In this document: positions 41,452 through 52,026 of the stretch, in pieces
How the letters are laid out: each line of letters starts with the position of its first letter
How positions within the stretch are numbered: position 1 is the stretch's first letter
Assembly: GCA_022592445.1 (NCBI GenBank)
Contig: JABYQR010000314.1
Span: forward strand, 1-52,026
From: Cytidiella melzeri
Lineage: Eukaryota; Basidiomycota; Agaricomycetes; Polyporales; Irpicaceae
Reading direction: 5' to 3'
Length of the DNA stretch: 52,026 bases
Position numbers and translations under genes: made by a program
Notes under the pieces: generated by a model
What the model saw: only the letters and a program-made list of their open reading frames with translations
The model's database searches: none
What the model was told of the DNA's origin: nothing

Positions 41452-43390
41452 TCAGTCAAAACTCCCTGGCATTCGAACTGGCTCATCACCATCGTGTAGC
41501 TCTTCGTACGGCTCCGGTATATGTGCGCGAAGGATATCGAATAATTGTTGGAACTTGCTGGTCGAAGTCAATGAGTGGAAAGGGCTGGCTTTTGCAAGCT
41601 GCAGCGCGTTCAAGTTCCTCCCGTCTCGAGTACGAGCTTCCCAATCGATTTCATCTTCCCCTGCGCACTGAATCAGAGCCTTCAGTGTGTCGATTTTCAA
41701 CCAGCGGCATGCGTGATGTAGCGCTGTCATCCCTATGACGTCATATGCGTTGACTCTTGCTCCAGCTTCTACGAGAGGCTTGAATATGGATACATTGTCC
41801 CGATCAGCCGCCTCCGCCAGTGGAGCTCCAATTGTCGCGTCTTCTCCACGCTGCAACAAGCTCTCGACGTGCTTGGAATGGTATGCGGCTGCATATTCCA
41901 GGGGTGTCCATCCAGTGAGACATCGGAATATGGCTGAAGGTGTGATGTCCATGCTGCTTGAATGGCCAAACAACGCCGCAGCTACTGGGTTAGAGTCCGA
42001 TTGTATTCCCCGCCATTCAAGATAGTCCTCGACGACATCGATAGCGTCCATGTGGAAGATGGATTGGCAGATATCAACAGCGAGAGTGCTTGTCTTGACT
42101 TGGTGCGCGAACACGGCGTCCGGATGCTCAATCAGTGTTTCTAATGACGCCAAAGCTAGCATTAGCTTCGTCGAGAGCCTGGACACCTCAGTCATTGAGC
42201 TGTGGATGCAGTATGGCGATACAAGACTTACTGCTCGCCTATAGAGAATGCTGGATCTGCTCCTGCGTCTGCCAAGAACTCGATCATGTCACACGATGCC
42301 TTAACCTGGCCCGAGTTCAACTTTCGGCTGCGGAGCCAAGCGTCACGCGCATACTTGCGTCGCCAGTTAGTGGCAATGCATTGACTGAAAATGAAGTTCA
42401 TCCAACTCACGTACAGTACTGTATCCCCATCTTCGTCGACATCGTGAACAGATGCTTCTCCTGACAGAAACAGTTCGCGCAACCCATCAACGTCTGCTCT
42501 CAAGATGAATCGCCAAATTGGTGCGTCATTACGAACAAATCTCGGAGTGTGAATCGACACGTAGAAGGGCGAGAAAACCTGCGCCTCCACTTTGACCATC
42601 CACGACGGAAGATACCAGATAGCCTGACTAGGCACAGTCTGATCCTGGCGACAAGTCTGCACGTCGCATGGTCGTCGCTTGGGTACATAGACATGGCCGA
42701 CAAGCAGCGTAACGTAGCTGGGTACGACTTGTGTGGAACTAGGACGGTGGCACCGACATGCACAGCCTTGCACGCAGCGTAGACGGTTGCGGGAGGGTGG
42801 TTTGAGAGGTCGGTGCGCGGGTGTGGATAGACGAACGATGTGTGCAGAGCCTGTAGTGCTGTCTGCGCCCAGAATGGTAACGACCTCTTGCAGTAGGACC
42901 TCGGAACGCGACGAAGCCGTTGTTATTTGAGAAATTGAACGTCTAGCTCGCTGTGAATACATGAGCTGATACTGATGGGATCTACGTACATTGTAACGAT
43001 CTCACACATCGCCCGTAGCGTCGTCTGTAGGTTGTCGAGCTTCGTAGAGAGGTCCTCGATGTTATCTCCAAACACCTTGCTTTGCAGGAATCGAGCCTTC
43101 TTGAGCTTCACCTTTCCATTCTCGCCAGTCGTCCGCATCTTTGCTAGAAACACTTCGACCTCCTCCAACCTCTTCGCAGCAATCACCGCCAAACACTGCA
43201 AGTCAGCGTCCGCCGCACCAGACGAAGAGCACGGGGGCAACTGATCCAGCCGGTTCAGCAACTCCTCTATAGATGACGCCCGAAGTCGCAGGAGCTGCAA
43301 GTTGTCTGGTGCATCCTTCAGGTCGTCGAGGGTGTCCTTGATGAGTTTCATGGCCTTGTACGCCTTTTCCATGTAGCTGAAGACATCCAT
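41452..43390 (-). CDS. STAND-N-like/ankyrin repeat protein, unit B copy
   Basis: Minus-strand gene in three coding blocks. 43390-42923 encodes a helical N-terminal domain (DTLDDLKDAPDNLQLLRLRA, then KKARFLQSKVFGDN), matching the fungal STAND N-terminal pattern. 42962-42228 overlaps it in another frame and has CACRCH, IWYLPSWM, TPRFVRNDAPIWRFI and an ankyrin-like repeat. 42199-41452 has ankyrin repeats (GWTPLEYAAAYHSKHVESLL, GMTALHHACRWLKIDTLKAL). Blocks 2 and 3 join through GTAAGT...CACAG (42200-42231), only 32 bases, unusually short. The join of blocks 1 and 2 is unresolved: a small intron or a frameshift. Family members are thought to act in self/non-self or stress signalling. No stop inside the blocks. 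Confidence 0.7.
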
Positions 43391-44189
43391 CGCGTTGTTG
43401 GAGAGGTGAGGGGTACAGAATCCGAAGAGGGAGAGGAAGGGTGGGCTATATACTGCGATGCATGTTTAGACCGTGCTGTGTACACGAGGCTAGAGGCTGT
43501 ACTTACTTGAAATCAACTGGCGCGCCGACTGCGTACATCCGAATCAGACACCGATTGCGACAACGCTAATGGCTATGTTCTTCGAGGGTACGATAAGTTG
43601 TCCACAACATTTGTGACATTGTTTGGAAAGCGACCTGACTTACCCTCTTTTGCCAGAGAATGAGACACTGCTTGGGCTCCGTTGCATCCGAGTCGTGAGA
43701 CTCGCTGGAATTCGAAGCTATGCCACTCTTCAACTTGACAGAAGCTTATCATTACCGCCAGCGCGTGTGAGCCCAGGCTGTGTGCGGAGTCTAATGTGGT
43801 ACGTACAGGATCATCACTTCACTGAGCAGTGTACCAGGGCAGTGCAAAGCCTAGCGGTTGTCGGTCTGTATTATCCTGGTTTGCTGGGAGCCGTATTGCA
43901 TGATACTTGTAGTAGCAGCGCAAACTTGACGCCCAAGCAATCTTAGAGCCGGGGGACGCACAATACAGGTCATACACGTAGATGAACACCCAGCAGCTCA
44001 TGAAGCAGTTGCACATTTCTCAATAATACAACAGCTTCAACTGGCCCTGCAATCTAAGAGCATGTTATTCATGATGGCACATAAGAAGTCAAGACGAGAC
44101 GAACAAAGAACAACCGCGCACACGACAATATTGTGCTACAAAATGTCATCAGCTGTATCGTTGGCACTGAACCCAACGTTACACGTACC
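43391..44189. other. Intergenic segment with ankyrin promoter, unit B
   Basis: A minus-strand TATA-like GTATATAG lies at about 43446-43453, 56 bases upstream of the start codon. The remainder has no recognisable gene. Confidence 0.5.
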
Positions 44190-46490
<2,301 letters not shown>

Positions 46491-47999
46491 GTCAGATTAT
46501 GAGAGTAGGTTGGAGAGCAATGGTACATACGACTTGTTCGGTCTCAAGATTGCAGTGGATATATCGTCATGCGGAGCCTTGGCAGGGCACCGCTGGGGTC
46601 GTAGTACTGGAAAGAGAAAGACGAAACTTCACGAAAGGTCGTGGACATGAGCAATCTGATTTTTGCCGTGGGAAACTCGCATCGAGCAGCCACTCAGTAG
46701 TACTCAGACTCGGAGTCCTTACTATCGTTCACCATCTTCGCAGAGTTCTGTAGGTCTCATTATACCGCGACAGGCTTAGCTTACCACCACTCTCGTGTTT
46801 CGATACACCCTTCACACCTTCGCTCACGCGGCCAGGCTCGTGGCGCCATCATCAGGATTCAGGACAATGAGCACCCTCAAACGACCAAGGACAACATGTC
46901 AAAGATACCCTGGACCTTGTGCGTCTGGCCTCTTCTGACGATGGGTTTCGAACGAGTTGACGGGGCGGGGACTGGGACAACAATTGGCGGCGGCGTAGCG
47001 GAAGAGGAGGGCTAGTGAACTAGTACTGTCAATGGGCTCGGTGAGTACTGTATGATGCTATTCGCTGCGCTGTTGGAATGTTCACAGCTGACTTCCTTGC
47101 CATTCTCGACGTGGAGTCGTTGCGAGAGTTTCGTAAAGCACCTCGCTGGAGTGTCCTGTCACCAGTGCAGTACAAGTATGTACCGCTTCGCACCCGAGTT
47201 CCTAGTCTGTAAGGACCAGGCGCACATGTCAGCACTTATGAGCGAGCTGCTTCTACGCCCTTGAACACTGTGACGGACGCGTTTACAGCCGAGCCAAGCG
47301 TGCTTCAGCGGGCAAAGTTTCGTATTTGTAATTGTGTCCTGGGTGATCCATGCCAGACCTTGAAGCTTTTGCCTCGGTGCTGCAGGTCAAACACAACGCC
47401 GAAGGTGAGTGCGGTCTTGCCATACGCACTTGCATGCATCAGCACTCAATATACACATGCCAGTGACCCTCCACTCTCGTCGGTTGTACTATAACATTCG
47501 CTCGATGTCTATACATTTTTCCTGGCAAAACATAAGCGCGTCGGCCTGGAAGTCATGTCGACGGAGCTGACGCGAATTAAGTCCTTACTTTTGCTTTGTA
47601 ACTTGGATGACTTCACAGAAGTGCCCCTGGGTATGTATGGAACTTCAGAATCTGTTAGACCTTTATCTCCTCACGGACAGGCCACTTTCGTGCGTGGCAA
47701 GCACTTACTCTATCATATACAGGGTCAAGTGGATTGATGCTTGTCCCCACAATGGCGCGGATAGCTGTGCGATGTTTGCTCATGTTAGGATCAGAAGCGA
47801 AGCCCTTCCTTATTTGGATGAACTCACCAGCAACACATCGGCATCTTTTCAAAGCACTGCACTCTGTTCTTTCAATACCATACAATCATCTGAATTGATA
47901 TAAGCAACTCTATTTTGACACTCCGAAGCCTAACCGTCAGAACTCAGCTCCGCAATTCTTGGACCCTGAAGGAGAATACCACGTCGTCCAGCGGAACTG
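46491..47999. other. Unit B segment upstream of cdc48, with B-only stretch 46684-47771
   Basis: The outer parts match unit A. The internal stretch of about 1.09 kb has no counterpart in A. It contains a plausible plus-strand intron (GTGAGT at 47041 to ACAG at 47087) followed by an open block (DFLAILDVESLREFRKAP), and other short frames. I recognise no protein. It may be the remains of a split gene lost from unit A. Confidence 0.4.
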
Positions 48000-48255
48000 C
48001 CTTCCGCCCGTTATGCGTTGAGCGCATACTATGTCATCGCCGGCGCTGAGGGTGTGGTAGCACTTCTTAGTCTTGCACGTAAACGGACATCCTAGCTAAG
48101 TACTCGCACTAGGCCTGCGTGTTGATCCCTACATAACGAGCCAGCTCATAGAGCTTAGTAACGTCCACGCGCATTCGCGGAGTGTAGGCTTTGGACTAGA
48201 AGTGCGAGAACAAATTCTACTTGACACGTACGCTTGGATTGCCGAGTAAGCACCT
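48000..48255. other. Start of unit A, up to copia-I
   Basis: Matches 40476-40740 of unit B and ends in CACCT, the copia-I target-site duplication. The continuation is at 8647. Confidence 0.9.
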
Positions 48256-48472
48256 TGTCAGTGAGTGACCCACCAGGACGTCCAGTCTAGGAAGGAAGCG
48301 CATCAGGACGGAGCTACTATACACGGGCATCCGCCGATCATGTAAAGTTCATATAAAAGGCACTGAACCGGTACAGGGGAAACCTATCTCTGTTGACCCT
48401 GTACCAGGTACGCACGTATTGCGTTGTACAATTCTATCTCTGTTGACCCTGTACCAGACCGTCTGATTGACA
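48256..48472 (+). repeat. Copia-I 5' LTR
   Basis: 217 bp, identical by eye to 8425-8641. TATA box TATAAAAGG is at 48352-48360. Confidence 0.95.
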
Positions 48473-48485
48473 GGTTATGAGCCCC
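48473..48485 (+). other. Copia-I primer-binding site (initiator tRNA-Met anticodon arm)
   Basis: GGTTATGAGCCCC directly after the LTR, identical to the sites in copia-II and copia-III. It is complementary to the CAT-anticodon arm of initiator tRNA-Met. Confidence 0.75.
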
Positions 48486-48571
48486 GTACAGCGCAAGCTA
48501 TAACAGATTTCCGTTGCTACCAACCATTACCGCTCTGTTGAATAGTTACCCCTGTCAACCTATACATCTCA

Positions 48572-50269
48572 ATGTCGAATCTCCCTAAGGTCGATTCTAT
48601 TAAGAACACGTTGCCGAAACTCGACGATGATGGGAACACAAATTCCTATGGAACGTGGGTGATGCAGGTCGAAGCGAAACTCAGATCAATACATTTGTGG
48701 AAATACTTCGAGGGTCCTGATTCGGTGCCACCCATCGTCCCAAAACTTCGGAAAACGTACAATGAAGAAGTGGAGGATCCAGTCACCGGTGTGGTAACGA
48801 AAGGGATTAAGAGAGGAAACGAGGATGAGGTTGAGAAGGCAATGGAGGACGCGGAACCCTGGTATGATGCGAACATCACGGCAATCGCTCTGCTACTTGA
48901 AGCCATCCCTCGATCGAAAATCCATCTCATAGGTCGCACCAGACGAGCGAAGGAAGCCTGGTCGATTCTCCAGGCAGAATATCGACCAATCAACAATCTC
49001 CGGGCCTCATCGCTCCATCAGAAACTGATGAGTTTCGTTTGCAAAGACGGAATGGACGTCAGTAAATGGGTTGACAAAATGCGCGCTATCTACGCGGATC
49101 TATGTGATCAAGATCCAAACCGCATGGCTGACGAAAACTTTGCCACGACTCTTGCCGATCTCATCCCGACGGACAACAGCTGGAGAATGTTCTCCAGGAC
49201 TCTTCACTATGATATGGGTATAGCTCACAGCGCGAACAGACCAATGTCCTCGTCGAGGGTCATTGAACTCATCAAAGAAGAGGACTGGGCGCAAACGAAG
49301 AATGATCCAGAAGTCATCGCGCAAATCTATGAAACTGATGCGATCTATCGGAAAAGGTCTTCTGGTTCTGCCGCTGTTGCGAACCAAGCGGTCGGGAGCG
49401 CCAAGAAAATGACTGAATGGTGCGACAACCCTGACTGCCCGCATCCCCGTGGTCACACAAGCGATAACTGCCTGTCCTGGGGAGGAGGGAAATGCGGCCA
49501 ATATCCTGAATGGTGGAAATATCGGCGCGACATCCATCTGCCGCCTTCCCAACGTCCGAAGTCTCGGAACATCTCAAAGACTTTCAACGCGAAGAAACGC
49601 CCTACAGCAAATATATCCACAGCGCCTGTAGTCAATGAACCCACCGGAACGGAAGTTGTACAGGCGAATGCGGCATCTGTCGATGATGACGATCCGGGCA
49701 CGGTATACTTATTGAATACAATGATGACAACAGATCCAGAGCAATCTGTGAGGTGCCACAACGTCGCCCTATCAGCGGATCACGTTCACAAACTCGCCGT
49801 TTATCACGACTCAGGCGCCAATCGACATATCTTTTTCGACCGCTCGGTGTTCAACAATTATCGCACCATTGCACCAATCAGTGTTCACGGTTTCGGATCC
49901 TCCCTCACCACTTCTGCTATCGCTGTCGGCGATGTCTCGTTGCTTGCAACTGTCGATGGCGCAACTCACAACATCAAACTATGCGATGTATTACACGTGC
50001 CTACCGCACGGATGAACTTGGTGTCTCAGGGCTGTCTGGAGCGACGAGGGGTAGGATCAACGACGAAGGCCGGGAAAATGGCACTGGAATTGAACGGAAA
50101 AACGATCATCACTGGGAGCCTCGGCGACAACAACTTGTATCGACTGCACGTCACCACCGCTCCACGCCCTACTCGTACTCAACTTTCACTACTTGCTCGC
50201 ATCTCTGATCCCGTTGTGGCTTCTTCGAGCACACGTACCGTCTCAAAGGATTTTTACACCGCCTACTAG
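48572..50269 (+). CDS. gag: Copia-I Gag and protease
   Basis: 565 residues from ATG 48572. The gag helical region has YGTWVMQVEAKLRSIHLWKY and LIGRTRRAKEAWSILQAEY. A zinc-knuckle-like motif, CDNPDCPHPRGHTSDNC, has non-standard CX4CX5HX4C spacing. The protease active site is AVYHDSGANRHIFFD. The frame ends DFYTAY and TAG just after GGATTTTTACACCGCC; integrase continues in the -1 frame from the same bases. Copia-II stops at the identical point. No internal damage. Confidence 0.92.
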   Translation: MSNLPKVDSIKNTLPKLDDDGNTNSYGTWVMQVEAKLRSIHLWKYFEGPDSVPPIVPKLRKTYNEEVEDPVTGVVTKGIKRGNEDEVEKAMEDAEPWYDANITAIALLLEAIPRSKIHLIGRTRRAKEAWSILQAEYRPINNLRASSLHQKLMSFVCKDGMDVSKWVDKMRAIYADLCDQDPNRMADENFATTLADLIPTDNSWRMFSRTLHYDMGIAHSANRPMSSSRVIELIKEEDWAQTKNDPEVIAQIYETDAIYRKRSSGSAAVANQAVGSAKKMTEWCDNPDCPHPRGHTSDNCLSWGGGKCGQYPEWWKYRRDIHLPPSQRPKSRNISKTFNAKKRPTANISTAPVVNEPTGTEVVQANAASVDDDDPGTVYLLNTMMTTDPEQSVRCHNVALSADHVHKLAVYHDSGANRHIFFDRSVFNNYRTIAPISVHGFGSSLTTSAIAVGDVSLLATVDGATHNIKLCDVLHVPTARMNLVSQGCLERRGVGSTTKAGKMALELNGKTIITGSLGDNNLYRLHVTTAPRPTRTQLSLLARISDPVVASSSTRTVSKDFYTAY

Positions 50270-50413
50270 GCCATCTAGGCGTTAAAGGGCTTTCTCCTAC
50301 AACCACCGGCCTACACATCACCACCGACACATCCAAACCACACACCTGCGAGATCTGCGCGCGAGCCAACATAAAGCGACTTCCTTTCCCAAAACACACA
50401 ACACTTAGGGCCG
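50248..50413 (+). CDS. pol: Copia-I integrase zinc domain, -1 frame
   Basis: The -1 frame reads GFLHRLLGHLGVKGL, then CEICARANIKRLPF, giving the H-H-C-C zinc domain of copia integrase. It is open to 50413, where the codon is split by Ty3-I and completed at 5665-5666. GGATTTTTAC at 50248-50257 is the probable frameshift site. Confidence 0.88.
50409..50413. repeat. Target-site duplication GGCCG of Ty3-I (other side)
   Basis: Identical to 5660-5664 at the other end of the window. It marks one insertion event spanning the join of base 52026 to base 1. Confidence 0.9.
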
Positions 50414-50929
50414 TGTCAAGAACACAACCAAACTCTATGAAGAGCGAGGAAGTGACGACGGGGATGGAGGAACGACGAGCGAACTCGCGTGGACGATGAC
50501 GACAAGGGAGATGATGATGATGAGGGAGAGACAACGACGAGGGAGCAGCTAACGATGAGCTAAAGACCAGGTTATATTAGTACTGTGAAGGACTAGGTAC
50601 AAGGTGGACGTCACCTAAAGACCAGGAGGTAGAATCTGAGGTCTTTAGGGAGCTACAGGGTGGGTTTATATACATCTCAGACAAGGACCCCTGGTACCGG
50701 GTCTGTACTCCTAACACTGCTGTGGGAACGTATGGTGTGCTATGGTGCGATGTTCTACAATGTTCCACAATGTTCCAGCACCTTCTATGATCATGTGACC
50801 AGTCTGTCACATGCACTTGATCACATGCAGTAGCCATGTACCATCGATAAGATAAGATAAGGAAATTGAGAAGATAAGATAAGGGAAATAAGAGGAAAAA
50901 GAAAGGAAAAAGTGTGCATGCTCGTGACA
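50414..50929 (-). repeat. Ty3-I 3' LTR
   Basis: 516 bp; matches 5147-5659 except for one extra ATG unit, as read by eye. The five GATAAG motifs recur at 50846-50883. Confidence 0.95.
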
Positions 50930-50943
50930 TTACCCCCCTCCTA
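50930..50943 (-). other. Ty3-I polypurine tract
   Basis: AGGAGGGGGGTAA on the minus strand, directly before the 3' LTR and overlapping the pol stop codon. Confidence 0.85.
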
Positions 50944-52026
50944 AAGGCCTTTTCTCCGGAAGGCAGGAGTTGAGTCTTTTCCGTCTTCCCACAAGGATAC
51001 GCGTCGTAGAGTTTCTGAAGGTAGCTTCTCAAAATTCTCATTAATTGGTCGGAAATTCATTGCCAAGAATAGAGATGCAGCAATTGGTCGTGGAGCTCCT
51101 GGGTGTCGTCTGTGGAAATCCTTTACGACTTCATCGGCATGAGTGACATTGGTGGCTGGTTCCCAGGAATTTTCTGATTCTGGGTATCCTTTCCACTTAA
51201 CACGGTACTGAAACTCCTTCTTTCGCCCGAAGATCCTTGAATCAAGAATCTGTTCTACCTCGTACTCCTCTTCTTCGTCTACCACAACCGGCTCAGGTTC
51301 AGGAAATTCCCGGTTAGGGACCAAACTTGCCGTCTTGGCTGGTCGCAACCTATCCACATGGAACACTGGGTGACGCTTGTCCCGAATGGTAAGTTTAACC
51401 CGGTAATTCAAATCCCCAATCTTTTCTAAGATCTCATAGGGACCATCTCGTTTTGGTGCTAGCTTTGCCACCGGCTGTTCCTTTGGATGTTTTTCACGTT
51501 CTACGTAAACTTTGTCACCAACTTTAAACTGCGGAGCTTTTGCAACTCCATGATCGTAGAACCGTTTCATGCGTTCTGCCGTAAGTTGTAGCGCAGCTTT
51601 AGCATCTTCTTGGGCTTCTCGTAATGCTCGAAGACGTTCATCTGCTGCGGGAACATTGGACACTGGGTTCAAAGGCACCTGGAATTCCGGTAGATACCCA
51701 TAGATCAGTTCGAAGGGAGCCTTCCCGGTGGACGAGTGTACTCGGCTATTAAGCGCAAACTCCGCAATCGGTAACCAATCTACCCAGTCATCCTGTCTGA
51801 AGGAGCAGAACACTCGGAGATACTGTTCTATCTCTTGATTCATACGTTCTGTTTTGCCGTCTGTCTGAGGGTGATACGCGGTGGACATGGACGACTTTAC
51901 TCCGAGTGCATCGTAGATAGCACGAAGGAACTTGGACGCGAACACTGATCCGCGGTCTGAGATCATCTGTCGAGGTACACCGTGGAGTCGAAACACGTTT
52001 GCAATATAATCCTGCACGTGTTCAGG
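50941..52026 (-). CDS. pol: Ty3-I integrase core and chromodomain
   Basis: Open from the window edge to TAG at 50941-50943. It begins PEHVQDYIANVFRLHG, then MISDRGSVFAS (second catalytic Asp) and YHPQTDGKTERMNQ (catalytic Glu). A GPY-type module follows (KRDGPYEILEKIGDLNYRV). The chromodomain has EYEVEQILDSRIFGRK, RVKWKGYPESENSWEP and ADEVVKDFHRRHP. The first catalytic Asp and the zinc domain lie at bases 1-360. Spacing from VDR (base 57) to FRLHG across the join is 35 residues, as is usual for Ty3-type integrase. Confidence 0.94.
   Translation of the reverse strand, partial: PEHVQDYIANVFRLHGVPRQMISDRGSVFASKFLRAIYDALGVKSSMSTAYHPQTDGKTERMNQEIEQYLRVFCSFRQDDWVDWLPIAEFALNSRVHSSTGKAPFELIYGYLPEFQVPLNPVSNVPAADERLRALREAQEDAKAALQLTAERMKRFYDHGVAKAPQFKVGDKVYVEREKHPKEQPVAKLAPKRDGPYEILEKIGDLNYRVKLTIRDKRHPVFHVDRLRPAKTASLVPNREFPEPEPVVVDEEEEYEVEQILDSRIFGRKKEFQYRVKWKGYPESENSWEPATNVTHADEVVKDFHRRHPGAPRPIAASLFLAMNFRPINENFEKLPSETLRRVSLWEDGKDSTPAFRRKGL

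Larger units (their letters stand above)
48256..50413 (+). mobile_element. Copia-I, 5' portion (continues at 5665)
   Basis: 5' LTR, primer-binding site, gag-protease and the integrase zinc domain of copia-I. It stops at GGCCG, where Ty3-I is inserted between the integrase zinc domain and the catalytic core. Confidence 0.95.
50414..52026 (-). mobile_element. Ty3-I, 3' portion (continues from base 1)
   Basis: Integrase core, chromodomain, polypurine tract and 3' LTR of Ty3-I on the minus strand. Its first codon (52026-52024) follows the last codon at bases 3-1 in frame. Confidence 0.95.

Overview
The window is fungal nuclear-type DNA made mostly of retrotransposons. Chromodomain Ty3/gypsy elements with the RT motif RWGYNNVRI, a Tad1-like LINE, short GT-AG introns and a fungal STAND-N/ankyrin gene suggest a filamentous fungus, most likely an agaricomycete basidiomycete. 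That assignment is inference.

Layout. (1) 1-5659 (minus) is the 5' part of a Ty3/gypsy chromovirus, 'Ty3-I'. Its 3' part is 50414-52026. (2) 5665-8641 (plus) is the 3' part of a Ty1/copia element, 'copia-I'. Its 5' part is 48256-50413, so Ty3-I sits inside copia-I. (3) 8647-14761 is cellular sequence ('unit A') with a decayed ankyrin gene and a dead cdc48 copy. (4) 14762-19841 (minus) is copia-II and 19943-25096 (plus) is copia-III. (5) 25168-40475 (plus) is a second chromovirus, Ty3-II. Its 3' LTR is split by a 6.6-kb LINE (33241-39850) and followed by a partial third LTR. (6) 40476-47999 is 'unit B', a second head-to-tail copy of unit A without transposons and with the better-preserved ankyrin gene. 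(7) 48000-48255 is the start of unit A, then copia-I and Ty3-I to the end.

The two window ends abut without gap or overlap inside the Ty3-I integrase, in frame. The target-site duplications of Ty3-I (GGCCG) and copia-I (CACCT) each have one copy near either end of the window. The copia-I reading frame and unit A also become continuous only if base 52026 is joined to base 1. The sequence therefore behaves as a closed 52,026-bp circle, or as one period of an array, built from two tandem copies of a 6.5-7.5-kb cellular unit plus six retroelement insertions, all in unit A or at its edge.

The most unusual element biology is in the two Ty3 elements. Both carry an extra ORF upstream of gag (ORF0). 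In Ty3-I this ORF has no Met codon, and the whole leader of about 1.44 kb from the inferred transcription start to the gag AUG has no AUG in any frame. Both elements show self-priming signals and -1 slippery heptamers at gag/pol. The three copia elements share a primer-binding site matching the initiator-tRNA anticodon arm. Most elements carry single-base losses or stops, and several of the losses fall in short homopolymers and could be consensus errors.
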